Source: Muribaculaceae bacterium | Lineage (GTDB): Bacteria > Bacteroidota > Bacteroidia > Bacteroidales > Muribaculaceae | Assembly: GCA_014867205.1 (NCBI GenBank) | Contig: WGUO01000003.1 | Span: forward strand, 1 to 64,000 | Direction of reading: 5' to 3' | Length of the DNA: 64,000 nt | Part shown: positions 1-9,535 of the stretch, one piece after another | Layout: each line of letters opens with the position of its first letter | Position numbering within the stretch: position 1 is the first letter of the stretch | Notes under the pieces: generated by a model | Database searches by the model: none | Told to the model about the DNA's origin: nothing | What the model saw: the letters and a program-made list of their open reading frames with translations, nothing else | Translations under genes and position numbers: made by a program

Positions 1-120
1 ACTGCAAATTTATCATTTCTATTTCAGTTTCGGTTTGCCGCTGCAAATCTAAGGTGGCGCAAAGTTACAATCCCGCCTGCCCTATGTGTTAATGTAATTT
101 TATCTGATTGCGATACTATT

Positions 121-1410
121 TTAGTATTGTTTGATTTTTTTGATGTTGCGCTCGATTACGGAGAGTGTCGAGCGGTCGCCGTCGAACACTGAGTTGAGCC
201 CCTGGTCCTCCTGCGCCGGGTCGCCGGTGTACGGGTCGCCGGGCTGCCAGGAGCGGTGCTCCGGCACGGCCTCGCCGCCCCATCCCCAGAAGTTCACGCC
301 CTTGACCGCAGTTCCCTCTCGGGCCACGCGCCCGAGAATGTAGTCGTAGTAGCGGTCGCGTCCTGTGGTGGGTGTGCCCTCGGCTGTCTCCATCCCGTCG
401 CGCGGGTATCCGAACTCCTCGATTACTATGGGCTTGCCGGTGCCTGCGATCGCGCGCTCATGTTCCGATATGTACTGCTCTGATTTCTCGATGCCGGCGT
501 CGACTGTCCCTGCCACGTCGTCGCGCGATATCCACGACCAGTTGTAGGGCCATATGTGTATGTTGGCGTAGTCGACCTCAGGGTAGGAGTGTATCTTATT
601 CCAGAGCTCCATGTCGTTCTCGCATCCCCAGGAGCCCTCGCTGCCGGTCGAGACGAGATGGTTGGGGTCGTTGCGCTTTATTGTCCGGGCGCAGTCCCGG
701 ATCCATGAGGCGAAGGCCTCCTTCCCCTCGTCTGAGAACGCGCGCGGCTCGTTGGCGATCTGCCATGACATTATGGCCGGCGACTCGCTGTATGGCCTGC
801 CGGTCACGGTGCTTACGCGCCCTGTGATGTTGGCCACATGGTCGAGCGAGAGCTGGCGCGCCCGCTCGTCGAGCGGGAACTGCGCCACAAACTTCATGAA
901 CTTGTCATAGCCGTCGCGCAGGGGCACGGGTGCCTCTCCGGCGCCCGCCCATTCAAGGTATGTGCCGTATCCTCCGCTCCATTCCCATGAGTTGTTCAGG
1001 TAGACCACGGCCTTCATGCCGCGCTCCTCGAGTCTCCAGAGCAGCCAATCGAGTCCGCGCAGTATAGTGTCGTTGTAGACGCCGGGCGCTGTCTGCAGCT
1101 TGGGCTCCACGTGCGAGGCGATGCTGCGCGCGCCGTCGGCTCCGGCGAGCACGCGCAAGTTGTCGATTCCTATTTTCTGCATGGCGTCGAGTTCTCGCTC
1201 AAGGCGTGTACGGTCGCCCCCCGTGCCTTCGGAGGCAAGTATCGCGCCATACCAGAAGTTGGTGCCGGCATAGCGGTATTCCTTACCGTCGATCATGAAC
1301 CGCCCGTCGTCGACGGTGACAAATCCGGCGGGCACGCCGGCTGTAGCCGTAACGGCTGCCGCGCAGCAGAGCGACGCCGAGAGGATTGTTGTCTTAATAC
1401 TCGTTTTCAT
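121..1410 (-). CDS. GH5 family endo-beta-mannanase-like glycoside hydrolase, secreted
   Basis: A 429-residue protein with a signal peptide (about residues 1-24) followed by a (beta/alpha)8 barrel of glycoside hydrolase family 5, most like the mannanase subfamily GH5_7. Visible landmarks are the N-terminal barrel strand with NFWYG (51-55), the acid/base motif IANEP (Glu221) and the nucleophile strand VIEEFG (Glu332), with HIWPYNW between them. The family hydrolyses internal beta-1,4-mannosidic bonds in mannan, glucomannan or galactomannan. The start gives a clean export signal. It lies 15 bp downstream of an SGNH esterase on the same strand and 2.8 kb from a GH36 alpha-galactosidase, a pairing that suggests galactomannan breakdown. 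Periplasmic or surface location is inferred; there is no lipobox. A different GH5 specificity is possible. Confidence 0.88.
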   Translation of the reverse strand: MKTSIKTTILSASLCCAAAVTATAGVPAGFVTVDDGRFMIDGKEYRYAGTNFWYGAILASEGTGGDRTRLERELDAMQKIGIDNLRVLAGADGARSIASHVEPKLQTAPGVYNDTILRGLDWLLWRLEERGMKAVVYLNNSWEWSGGYGTYLEWAGAGEAPVPLRDGYDKFMKFVAQFPLDERARQLSLDHVANITGRVSTVTGRPYSESPAIMSWQIANEPRAFSDEGKEAFASWIRDCARTIKRNDPNHLVSTGSEGSWGCENDMELWNKIHSYPEVDYANIHIWPYNWSWISRDDVAGTVDAGIEKSEQYISEHERAIAGTGKPIVIEEFGYPRDGMETAEGTPTTGRDRYYDYILGRVAREGTAVKGVNFWGWGGEAVPEHRSWQPGDPYTGDPAQEDQGLNSVFDGDRSTLSVIERNIKKIKQY

Positions 1411-1425
1411 AACTTTGAGTGGCGG

Positions 1426-2862
1426 TTATTTGTCCCAGTCGTCGGTGCGGAATGGCACGAGGGGAAGTCCGTACATATTCTTTACTTTTCCGATGGCGAA
1501 GTTGCGGAAGCAGTATCTCACAGCCTTTATGTCCTTGACCTTGTCGGAGGTCACTATGATCTGGCGTGTGTTCCAGTCCTCGGTGGCGTCGGCGGGATAG
1601 AAGATGTGGTCATCGCCGGCCACCTCGAAGCCCTCAAGCACGTCATTGGGAGTGAACCCGCCTTCGGCGCCGGTGAAGTTGAGCACGGCGCGGTTGCCTT
1701 TTATCTCAGCATCCCTGAACTTCGGGAACTCATGAGGCACGCCCTCGATTCCGTAGGTCAGCGCGGCGGCCTTGAAGGCCAGCCGCTCGCCGATCTCCTT
1801 TTTCTTGCGCGCGTGTATGTCCTCGAGCTCATAGGGGTAGATGAGGTCGGTCGTCGACACAATCGCGGAGTTGGGAATCATCGTCTCGGCGCGGTGCTGA
1901 CACTCGCGGAAGAACGCGGCGTTCGTGGCGTCGGGATTGTCGTAGTTCCATGCCGGCATCTCCACAAAGTAGAACGGCAGCGAGTCGTCGCCCCACAGTT
2001 TGCGCCAGTGCGCCACCATGTCGGCCTGATGGGCCGGGTATGTGTCATGACGCCCGACGTTAGATTCCCCCTGGTTCCAGAGAAAGCCCTTGACGGTGTA
2101 TCCGGACACAGGGAGAAGCATGGCGTTATACATCACGTTGATGCGCTCCCACTCCTTGAGGTTGTTGTCCTTCTGTTCTTTCTCAATGCTCCATTCCGGA
2201 TAGGTGGCTATGATGTCAGCCGGGAGCCAGCCCTCGACCTTGCTCCCCCCGTAGGCGCAGTTGATTATGCCGACGGGCACGCCGAGCATGTCTGTCAGCG
2301 AGGTGGCGAAGAAATAGGCGAGTGCCGAGAAGTCATGGGCGTTGGCCGGGTTGCTGACTTTCCATGAGGTCTCGGTGTCGTCGAGCGGAGTGTAGGAGCC
2401 TTTCTTGGGTATGAGTGCCATCCGTATGCCGGGGTAGCGGCCCGAGTATGCGATAGCCTGCGCGGCCCCCTCGATGGGCTGTGTCCAGAAACCGCGCAGG
2501 GGCATCTCCATGTTCGACTGTCCGGAGGCGAGCCATACCTCACCGCTCAGCAGGTTCGATATCGTCTTCTCTCCCCCGTCACTGTCGCTGAAGCGGATAG
2601 AGAGCGGGGTCATGGAGGCCGGCGGAGTCGGCAGGGCCAGTTCCCAGCGCCCGTCATTCCCGGCGGTGGCCGTGACGTCCGAACCCCAGGAGGGGGTGAC
2701 CGTTACGACCGCTCCTGGGGCTGCCCATCCCCTGAACCGGGCGTCGGTGTTCTGCTGTATCACGGCGTTGTCGCCGATGATGCCGGGCAGCCGCAACTGA
2801 GAGTCTCTCGCGGCCATCGGCATGGCGGCGAGCATACATAGTGTCAGTAGAGTCTTCTTCAT
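1426..2862 (-). CDS. Sialate O-acetylesterase-like SGNH hydrolase, secreted
   Basis: A 478-residue exported protein starting at 2862. An upstream in-frame ATG at 2988 would add 42 residues ahead of a good signal peptide, so the shorter start is preferred. SGNH-hydrolase hallmarks are visible: the catalytic-serine block ASGQSNMEMP (Ser about residue 116), NCAYGGS, a WNQGESN block, and a C-terminal IHARKKKEIG block supplying the catalytic His. The family removes O-acetyl groups from sialic acids and, in several Bacteroidota members, from other acetylated glycans including mannans. Next to a mannanase, deacetylation of hemicellulose is at least as likely as sialate deacetylation. It is probably co-transcribed with the GH5 gene (15-bp gap). 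Confidence 0.85.
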   Translation of the reverse strand: MKKTLLTLCMLAAMPMAARDSQLRLPGIIGDNAVIQQNTDARFRGWAAPGAVVTVTPSWGSDVTATAGNDGRWELALPTPPASMTPLSIRFSDSDGGEKTISNLLSGEVWLASGQSNMEMPLRGFWTQPIEGAAQAIAYSGRYPGIRMALIPKKGSYTPLDDTETSWKVSNPANAHDFSALAYFFATSLTDMLGVPVGIINCAYGGSKVEGWLPADIIATYPEWSIEKEQKDNNLKEWERINVMYNAMLLPVSGYTVKGFLWNQGESNVGRHDTYPAHQADMVAHWRKLWGDDSLPFYFVEMPAWNYDNPDATNAAFFRECQHRAETMIPNSAIVSTTDLIYPYELEDIHARKKKEIGERLAFKAAALTYGIEGVPHEFPKFRDAEIKGNRAVLNFTGAEGGFTPNDVLEGFEVAGDDHIFYPADATEDWNTRQIIVTSDKVKDIKAVRYCFRNFAIGKVKNMYGLPLVPFRTDDWDK

Positions 2863-3025
2863 GTCTTGTTGATCCGTAAGGTCCGTCTGTAAGGTTGAAT
2901 TGCAATGTGTGCGCCATTCCTGTCGCACGGCGCAAAAATAGTGATATCGGCATACGGATGCAAGAAATGTGTCTAATGCGCGTAGCAATAGACAAAATAG
3001 TGCAGAAAACTCCTGCGGCGTCGGG

Positions 3026-3901
3026 TCAGATGATGATCTGGTTGCGGCGGTAAAGCTCGCGGAACTCTCGCGGGGTCAGGTTCTTTTTCTTCTTGAAGAT
3101 GCGGTTGAAGTTGCTGATGTTGTTGAATCCGCACTCATAGCATATCTCGGCTATTGTCTCCGTGCCGTCCATGAGCTGACGTGTGGCATGGCCTATGCGC
3201 ACGTCGGTTATATAGTCCTGGACCGAGCGGCCTGTCCGCAATTTGAAGAACCTTGAGAATGACGTTGGCGCCATGCGGGCAAGCTGCGCGAGCTGTTCGA
3301 GGCGTATCTCCTTGCTGTAGTTCTGCTCCACGTAGTCCTGGACCTTCTGAATCCTGCGGGAGTCGCTTGCCGGACTCGCGTTGGAATATGCGGAGCTCGA
3401 CAGTGTCACGGCCTCTGTGTCGTTCGACAGGATGTGGAGCACGCGCAGGAAGTCGAGCATCTGCTCGAACGGGGACTCCGAGTTGGCAAGGCGTATAAGA
3501 TAATGGTAGACATCCATGATGCAGGCTTTGCTGAATGCTATTCCCTTCGAGCTCCGCTCGAGCATGGTGCGTATCGAGGCCATGCGGTTCTTCTTGAGGA
3601 GTTCCTCGCCTAAAAGTCCGGAGGAGAACTGGATGGTTATCTCGCGAATGTTCTTTGACGTGCATTCGTTCTGCTGCCAGGCGTGCTCGATGCCATGGCC
3701 TATCAGGCAGAGGTCGAAATCGTCGAGCACGCACACCGAGTCGCCGACGACGCGCCGCGCGCCGCTGCACTTCTCGACAAAATTGAGCTCAAACTCGTCG
3801 TGCCGGTGTATCGGAAACGTGAATGAGTCTTTGGTACGGTCCACGAGGTAAAAGAAATCACGGTCGGAGAGAGGGGTAACTTCGGTTATGGTCTTGTTCA
3901 T
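3026..3901 (-). CDS. AraC family transcriptional regulator
   Basis: A 291-residue regulator with an N-terminal cupin-type sensor domain (about 1-150; HRHDEFELNFV near residue 37) and a C-terminal AraC double helix-turn-helix domain (about 190-291; SFSRFFKLRTG and the family-typical CYECGFNNISNFNRIFKK near the end). Such proteins sense a small ligand, often a sugar, and activate neighbouring promoters. It lies between the GH5/esterase pair and the divergent GH36 gene, with 327 bp of AT-rich DNA separating its start from the GH36 start. It is therefore the obvious candidate to control this small glycan locus. No operator repeats were identified. Confidence 0.9.
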   Translation of the reverse strand: MNKTITEVTPLSDRDFFYLVDRTKDSFTFPIHRHDEFELNFVEKCSGARRVVGDSVCVLDDFDLCLIGHGIEHAWQQNECTSKNIREITIQFSSGLLGEELLKKNRMASIRTMLERSSKGIAFSKACIMDVYHYLIRLANSESPFEQMLDFLRVLHILSNDTEAVTLSSSAYSNASPASDSRRIQKVQDYVEQNYSKEIRLEQLAQLARMAPTSFSRFFKLRTGRSVQDYITDVRIGHATRQLMDGTETIAEICYECGFNNISNFNRIFKKKKNLTPREFRELYRRNQIII

Positions 3902-4228
3902 AAGCTTAGGATATAAGTCTGTAATTTAAGGTTAACTTTTAGGGATATCATGCCGTAGATCTGGCATATAGTCTTTGTCATATGCAAAAATAACTGAATT
4001 ATCGTAAAATTCAAAGCATCTTGTGCTTTTTATCGGAATAATTATGGTTTTTACCGGAGAAATTATGCGCTGTGCCGTTATCCATACACTTTTTTAACAA
4101 ATGATTTGCCGATAATGCTTAATAATTGTATGTGACCGTTTTTTTACATAATTTTGAGACCTGATCAGATTCACTCTGCCGGGGTGACCCCGGCGCGGAT
4201 CTTGCATTAACCTTAAAACAACCTCAAC
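3902..4228. promoter_or_regulatory. Divergent AraC / GH36 promoter region
   Basis: 327 bp of AT-rich noncoding DNA between divergent genes. A Bacteroidota-type -7 element, TAATTTTG (TAnnTTTG), sits at 4149-4156, with a TTG at 4126-4128 that is 20 bp upstream as a -33 element. This would start transcription about 4163, giving a roughly 65-nt leader for the GH36 gene. No equally clear element was found for the AraC gene. Confidence 0.6.
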
Positions 4229-6445
4229 ATGTATATCTCATTCAGACGCTTATTCCTGATTCCGGCCCTTGCTGCCGGTCTTCTGTCGCCTGTGTGCTCG
4301 CAGGCCGAACTGCTCCACGTCACCACCGGCAACACATCTCTTCTGCTCGACGCCGAGCGTGGGGGACGTCTCCGCATGCTGCATTACGGAGGCCGGCTGA
4401 GCGACGCAGATGCCGCCTTTGTCGAGGCCTCGGGCAACAAGGGCATTGACGCCTATCCCGTATACGGCATTTTCCCGCAGAACGAGTGCGCCATGAGCGT
4501 GGTGCATGCCGACGGCAACATGACCCTCGACATGGCTGTCGAGGACTGGTCGACCCTCAGGCTTGCCGACGGCACGCAGACTGTCGTGACGCTGCGCGAC
4601 AAGGTCTACCCGCTGACGCTGCGCGTGAACTACCGCACATATGACGGCGAGGACGTGATAGAGACTTGGACCGAGACTGTCAACGGCGAGAAGTCTACGG
4701 TGACGCTGACCCGTTTCGACTCCGGCTATCTGCCCGTCAGGTATGGCAACGTGTGGCTGTCGAGCCTCTATGGCTCGTGGGCCAACGAGGCTCGTGTCGA
4801 GGAGGCTCCCCTGCAGCACGGCATGAAGGTAATCAAGAACAAGGATGGCGCACGCAACTCGCACACGGCGCACGCCGAGGTCATGATGTCGCTCGACGGA
4901 AAGCCCCGCGAGAACTCGGGACGTGTGATAGGCGCCGCTCTCGAGTATTCGGGAAACTACAAGCTCCGCTTTGACACCGACGACAGCAACTATCACCACT
5001 TCTTCGCCGGCATCAACGAGGAGAACTCCGCATATCACCTGCGCAAGGGGGAGACATTCGTGACACCCCCGCTCGCGCTGACATACAGCGACGAGGGCCT
5101 GAGCGGCGTAAGCCGCAACTTCCACCGCTGGGGGCGCAACCATAAGCTCGCGCATGGCCGCGACCTGCGCAAGATCCTGCTCAACAGCTGGGAGGGCGTC
5201 TATTTCGATATCGACGAGCAGGGGATGGACAACATGATGGCAGACATCGCCTCGATGGGCGGCGAGCTCTTCGTGATGGACGACGGCTGGTTCGGCGTCA
5301 GGTATCCGCGCGACAATGACTCGTCATCGCTCGGCGACTGGACCGTCGACACGCGCAAGCTTCCCCACGGCATCAACGGCCTTCTCGAGAGTGCGCGCAA
5401 GCATGGCGTTAAGTTCGGAATCTGGATCGAGCCGGAGATGACCAATACCGTCTCCGAACTTTACGAGAAGCATCCGGAGTATGTCATCAAGGCCCCCAAC
5501 CGCACGCCGACTCAGGGACGTGGCGGCACGCAGCTCGTGCTTGACCTCGGCAACCCGAAGGTGCAGGACCTCGTTTTCGACGTGGTTGACACGCTGATGA
5601 CGAAATACCCCGATATCGACTATATCAAGTGGGACGCCAACGCCCCGATAATGGACCATGGCTCGCAATATCTCACGGCCGACAACCAGAGCCATCTCTA
5701 CATCGAGTATCACCGCGGGCTGGCGCGGGCCCTCGACCGCATACGCGCCAAGTATCCCGACGTGACCATACAGGCCTGCGCCAGCGGGGGCGGACGGGCA
5801 AACTGGGGCGTGCTTCCCTGGTTCGACGAGTTCTGGGTATCAGACAATACCGATGCGCTCCAGCGTGTCTACATGCAGTGGGGCACGAGCTACTTCTTCC
5901 CCGCCATAGCGATGGGCTCGCATATCAGCGCCGCCCCCAACCACCAGACATTCCGCACTATTCCGCTGAAATACCGCATCGACGTGGCCATGAGCGGACG
6001 CCTCGGCATGGAGATACAGCCCAAGAACATGACCGACGAGGAGAAGGAACTCTGCCGCAAGGCCATCGCCGAGTACAAGGAGATACGCCCCGTGGTGCAG
6101 CAGGGCGACATCTACAGGCTCCTCTCGCCCTATGACAAGAAGGGTGCGGCCTCGCTGATGTATGTCGCGCCCGACAAGGACGAGGCGGTGTTCTACTGGT
6201 GGAAGACCGAGACTTTCGTCAACCAGCAGTTGCCCCGCGTGCCCATGGCCGGCCTTGACCCCGACAAGACATATGTAGTGACCGAGCTCGACCGCATCGA
6301 CAACTCGCCGCTGTCGTTCGAGGGCCGGTCGTTTACCGGCCGCTACCTTATGGACAACGGCCTGGAGATGCCGCTCGAGCATGACGTTGACTACCACAAG
6401 CGGCGCGACTACGCCTCGCGTGTGCTGAGGCTTCAGGCCCGCTGA
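4229..6445 (+). CDS. GH36 alpha-galactosidase, exported
   Basis: A 738-residue protein with an N-terminal signal sequence (about 1-26), a beta-sandwich domain to about residue 290, and a catalytic barrel. Signature residues of GH36 are all present: MDDGWFG (350-356), the nucleophile strand IKWDAN (Asp469), the CASGGGR loop (517-523) and the acid/base VSDNTD (Asp539). The family cleaves terminal alpha-1,6-galactose from galactomannan, raffinose and melibiose. It is preceded by a Bacteroidota promoter and followed by a strong intrinsic terminator, so it appears monocistronic and divergent from the AraC gene. A nearby mannanase makes galactomannan side chains the likely target; this is inference. 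Confidence 0.92.
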   Translation: MYISFRRLFLIPALAAGLLSPVCSQAELLHVTTGNTSLLLDAERGGRLRMLHYGGRLSDADAAFVEASGNKGIDAYPVYGIFPQNECAMSVVHADGNMTLDMAVEDWSTLRLADGTQTVVTLRDKVYPLTLRVNYRTYDGEDVIETWTETVNGEKSTVTLTRFDSGYLPVRYGNVWLSSLYGSWANEARVEEAPLQHGMKVIKNKDGARNSHTAHAEVMMSLDGKPRENSGRVIGAALEYSGNYKLRFDTDDSNYHHFFAGINEENSAYHLRKGETFVTPPLALTYSDEGLSGVSRNFHRWGRNHKLAHGRDLRKILLNSWEGVYFDIDEQGMDNMMADIASMGGELFVMDDGWFGVRYPRDNDSSSLGDWTVDTRKLPHGINGLLESARKHGVKFGIWIEPEMTNTVSELYEKHPEYVIKAPNRTPTQGRGGTQLVLDLGNPKVQDLVFDVVDTLMTKYPDIDYIKWDANAPIMDHGSQYLTADNQSHLYIEYHRGLARALDRIRAKYPDVTIQACASGGGRANWGVLPWFDEFWVSDNTDALQRVYMQWGTSYFFPAIAMGSHISAAPNHQTFRTIPLKYRIDVAMSGRLGMEIQPKNMTDEEKELCRKAIAEYKEIRPVVQQGDIYRLLSPYDKKGAASLMYVAPDKDEAVFYWWKTETFVNQQLPRVPMAGLDPDKTYVVTELDRIDNSPLSFEGRSFTGRYLMDNGLEMPLEHDVDYHKRRDYASRVLRLQAR

Positions 6446-6502
6446 AGTATCTGAAAGAAAACGAATGGTTAATTGGAAAAGATGATTGGTTAACATTGGT
6501 TG

Positions 6503-6535
6503 AAAGGACTGCGCCGGGTGGCGCGGTCCTTTTTG
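6503..6535 (+). terminator. Intrinsic terminator of GH36 gene
   Basis: A 10-bp GC-rich stem (6506-6515 with 6520-6529, one G-T pair), a GGGT loop, AAA before and TTTTT after. It lies 60 bp past the GH36 stop, on the same strand. Confidence 0.85.
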
Positions 6536-6609
6536 CTATATTTTCGTGTCCAAATCTGTCATGGCTGTAATAAAATTCGTGTTTGCGTTGTTTTTCAGGT
6601 ATGGATAGT

Positions 6610-7239
6610 ATGAAGAGAAATATAATTACGGGCGCCTCGGCGGCGGTGCTGCTGCTGTCGGCCTGCTCATGCGGCCGCAGCGAGCCGAAGGTGAGCGCCC
6701 CCTCCGAAGAGATCGTGCTCTCGCGTGTCCGGTCGGTCGACAGACTGACACTCGCGCAGATGCGGATCACCAAGATGGCGACCATCGACGACATAAGGCT
6801 TGAGGACGCGCAGGGGCCGAAGCAGGTCGTCGCGGCCCTGGTCGACGCCGTGAAGATCGGCGACCGCAAGGGGGCATATTCCTACGACACGTACATGAGC
6901 GCATATATCGACCTCTCGGGCCTCGGCCCGGGCGACGTGCGCGTTGACACGGCGGCCCGCACGGTGTCGCTGACACTGCCGGCTCCCCGCACCGAGCTGA
7001 CCGGGCGCGACATGCAGATACGCGAGGACCATTACCGTGTCACTGGGCTGCGCACCGCCATCGGACCTGCCGAGCGCGCGGCCCTCAAGGAGAAGATGAA
7101 CGAGCATCTGAAACAGGAGGTAAGCACGAACCCTGAGTTCGCGAGGATGCTCGACGCGAACGCGCGGCGCCGGGCGGACTCGTATTTCCGTGAGTTGCTC
7201 GGCGACTTAGGTTATAATGTAGAGATCAGTTACCGATGA
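6610..7239 (+). CDS. DUF4230-like lipoprotein
   Basis: A lipoprotein of about 209 residues. The start at 6610 gives a compact signal peptide ending in the lipobox LSAC; an ATG at 6601 is an alternative. The body resembles DUF4230 proteins: a segment SRVRSVDRLTLAQMRITKM, a central GDRKGAYSYDTYMSAYIDLSG section, and a C-terminal helical region with acidic and basic residues. The function of DUF4230 is unknown. The stop overlaps the start of the next gene by 4 bp, and the two products share the same architecture, so they are translationally coupled paralogues likely acting together at the envelope. Confidence 0.7.
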   Translation: MKRNIITGASAAVLLLSACSCGRSEPKVSAPSEEIVLSRVRSVDRLTLAQMRITKMATIDDIRLEDAQGPKQVVAALVDAVKIGDRKGAYSYDTYMSAYIDLSGLGPGDVRVDTAARTVSLTLPAPRTELTGRDMQIREDHYRVTGLRTAIGPAERAALKEKMNEHLKQEVSTNPEFARMLDANARRRADSYFRELLGDLGYNVEISYR

Positions 7240-7796
7240 AGAAGATATATGTTTTCCTGGTGATATTGGCCGTCGTGGCGGTCGCCGTGGCCGGTTTCTG
7301 GGCGGTCAGGGAATGGATGACCGCCCCCGAGGCGGAGAATGTGCGCCTTGTTCCGGCCAAGGTGAGCGAGATCCGCTCTATGGTGGAGCTCTCGACGGTG
7401 GAGCTTTATGAGGAACTTCCCCTCAAGGCAAGCATCGGCAAGAGGCATCTCGTGGCTCGAGTCGTGATGGAGGGCTCAGTAGGCTTTGACCTTGACCGGC
7501 TCAAGGTGACGGAGCGGGGCGACACCATAGTCGTCAAGCTTCCGCCGGAGCGGGTTACCCTGCGAGAGTCCACGCGGCCCGGATCGTACACAGTGATCGA
7601 CACATGGAGCGACGATCCCTTTGGCTCTGCGCAGTTTACCACTGCCGAGGAGAACGCGCTCAAGCGTCGTTTCACCGAGTCGGCTGTGCGCGGAGTCTAC
7701 CGCCGCGGCGATGTGAGACGCGCCCGTCAGGCCGCTGCCGAGAGTGTCCGCACGCTGCTTTCGGGAGCCACCGGACGCCCGGTCGTCGTGGAGTGA
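7236..7796 (+). CDS. DUF4230 domain protein, membrane-anchored
   Basis: A 186-residue protein with one N-terminal transmembrane segment (about 4-26) and a DUF4230 body. It shows the typical LSTVELYEELPL segment, a strand LVARVVMEGSVGFDLDRL, and a C-terminal helix. It overlaps the upstream lipoprotein gene by four bases (ATGA), a strong sign of one operon. The upstream paralogue is a lipoprotein and this one is membrane-anchored, suggesting a pair spanning two envelope locations. No catalytic motif is evident and the function is unknown. Confidence 0.75.
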   Translation: MKKIYVFLVILAVVAVAVAGFWAVREWMTAPEAENVRLVPAKVSEIRSMVELSTVELYEELPLKASIGKRHLVARVVMEGSVGFDLDRLKVTERGDTIVVKLPPERVTLRESTRPGSYTVIDTWSDDPFGSAQFTTAEENALKRRFTESAVRGVYRRGDVRRARQAAAESVRTLLSGATGRPVVVE

Positions 7797-7899
7797 CCCG
7801 CGTGAGGCACGGGGATAGGATGAGGAAATGTGTTGCATAACATATTTTTTATAATGGCGGAAACATGCGTACATTATAGGATTGTAGACAGATAATTTG

Positions 7900-7907
7900 T
7901 ATTTTTG
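7900..7907 (+). promoter_or_regulatory. Putative TAnnTTTG promoter for the 7989 gene
   Basis: TATTTTTG matches the Bacteroidota -7 consensus about 80 bp ahead of the start at 7989. A TTG at 7882-7884 is only 15 bp upstream, so the -33 spacing is not ideal. Confidence 0.4.
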
Positions 7908-7988
7908 CATGCGGAATTGTTTGAAACTGCCGCATGGGGCGACATCGTGCCTTCATGCTGTCCTTAATTATTTATTTTTTTCAGACCT

Positions 7989-9512
7989 ATGATGACCGTG
8001 AAAGATATTACCGAGTTGCGGAAGAGCGGCGAGCTCGACCGCGCTTACGAAGAGGCAAGAGTGCTTTATGAATCGGATCCTGAAGACCGTTATGCGCGCG
8101 TTGCCCTTGCACATTGTGTAAAGGCACTGATGGAACGCGCCGCGTCCGAAGGCGACGTGGAGTCGCTGGCGGACCGTCTTGAGGAATATGGTGCCCTTCA
8201 CCTCGAGGATATCGAGGAGGGGGAGATGAACAACCGCGCGGCGTGGGCAGTGCGTGCGTTCATGATCGGAATGAAGGAGAATGAGCGGTATGACCCGGAG
8301 GCGGTAGACCGCCTCGCCGATGCCGTGAAGAAGATAGCCTTCATCGCCCCGCACCGCTATTATTCAATACTGCTTGACTCTTTCCTGAGGGCCAAGGATG
8401 CCGACGGGGCTCCGTGGCCCGGTCTGACCGCATTCGTGAAGTGGTGGGGCATCGGCAACCTTACGCCGGAGGACTATACCCGCGCCAGACTGAATAACGG
8501 CATGACTGTCGCCTCGCTTGCCGAGCGTCTGTTCACGGCATACAGCAAAAGCCTGATCGCATGTCTCGAGGAGGGCCGCTGCGCGGATGACGCCGAGGAC
8601 TTCTTGGCCATCCTCGACACGCATCTCACCGAGCATCCCGAGTTCCAGAACACACTCTATCAGAAGATACAGCTTCTCAAGGCCCTCGGACGCACTGAGG
8701 AGGCCGCCGCCGTGGCCCGCGATTTCGTGCGCGGACGTCAGAATGATTTTTGGGCGTGGTCGACACTCGGAGACCTCTCCGACGACGAAGACCTGCGGCT
8801 GTCGTGCTATTGCCGCGCCCTGCGTTGCAAGGCCAATCCCGCCTTCCTTGGCAAGGTCCGCTACAAGCTCGCCGTGATGATGTATCACTGCGGGTGTCTG
8901 CCCGAGGCCAAGCGTGAGTTCATGAACATCCTGGACCTCTACGGCGCAAAGGGGTGGCACATACCCGCCAACCTGACGGCCATCACCTCGCAGAAATGGT
9001 TCGCCGAGACGCAGGAGGCCGAGTCGAACGTGCTCTTCTACATGGCACATCTCGGTCCGGCCGAGGATTTCCTGTTCGGCGACAAGCCCGAGGTGGCGAT
9101 ACTCATTACCGGCGTCAACCAGCAGAAGAATACCTGCAGTTTCATCACCGAGGACCGTCGCCGTGGATTCTTCATGACCAAGAACATGCGCGAGCGGTTT
9201 GCCGAGTGCCAGATCTACAGGGTGCGGTTCGCCGCCGAGCCGGGTGAGAAAAGCGCCGCGAGACTCGCCACCTGTCAGCGCGTCACGGATATCACGCCTT
9301 ATGACGGCATTTTCTTCAAGCGTGTCACGGGACGCCTAAACCGCCGCCCCGGACAGGCCTTCGCCTTTGTCGACGACATTTTCATCGACGGCAAGCTGCT
9401 TGCTCCCGGCATGGATGGCGGTGTTGATGTATCGCTTACCGCCGTGCTCTATTATCATATGAAGAAAGAGGTGTTCGGATGGCGCGCGGTCTCTGTACAG
9501 TTCGCCAACTGA
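7989..9512 (+). CDS. Helical-repeat (TPR-like) protein with C-terminal OB-like domains, function unknown
   Basis: A 507-residue cytoplasmic protein; no signal or membrane segment is seen. Residues about 1-355 are alpha-helical with repeated TPR-like helix pairs (for example RSGELDRAYEEARVLYESDP at the start and the ALGRTEEAAAVARDFVRG segment). Residues about 370-507 contain two beta-rich segments of similar layout: VAILITGVNQQKNTCSFITE...RRGFFMTKN, then FKRVTGRLNRRPGQAFAFVDD...DGKLLAPG. These resemble small S1/cold-shock-type OB folds. I do not recognise a named family. The gene stands alone, with its own putative promoter and a large hairpin after its stop. RNA or nucleic-acid binding is an inference from the OB-like tail. 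Confidence 0.6.
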   Translation: MMTVKDITELRKSGELDRAYEEARVLYESDPEDRYARVALAHCVKALMERAASEGDVESLADRLEEYGALHLEDIEEGEMNNRAAWAVRAFMIGMKENERYDPEAVDRLADAVKKIAFIAPHRYYSILLDSFLRAKDADGAPWPGLTAFVKWWGIGNLTPEDYTRARLNNGMTVASLAERLFTAYSKSLIACLEEGRCADDAEDFLAILDTHLTEHPEFQNTLYQKIQLLKALGRTEEAAAVARDFVRGRQNDFWAWSTLGDLSDDEDLRLSCYCRALRCKANPAFLGKVRYKLAVMMYHCGCLPEAKREFMNILDLYGAKGWHIPANLTAITSQKWFAETQEAESNVLFYMAHLGPAEDFLFGDKPEVAILITGVNQQKNTCSFITEDRRRGFFMTKNMRERFAECQIYRVRFAAEPGEKSAARLATCQRVTDITPYDGIFFKRVTGRLNRRPGQAFAFVDDIFIDGKLLAPGMDGGVDVSLTAVLYYHMKKEVFGWRAVSVQFAN

Positions 9513-9535
9513 CCCCGGTTATCTGGGATAAGACA

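Noticed and set aside
1111..2367. 418-residue open frame on the plus strand
   Set aside because: Antisense to the GH5 and SGNH genes, whose motifs are unambiguous.
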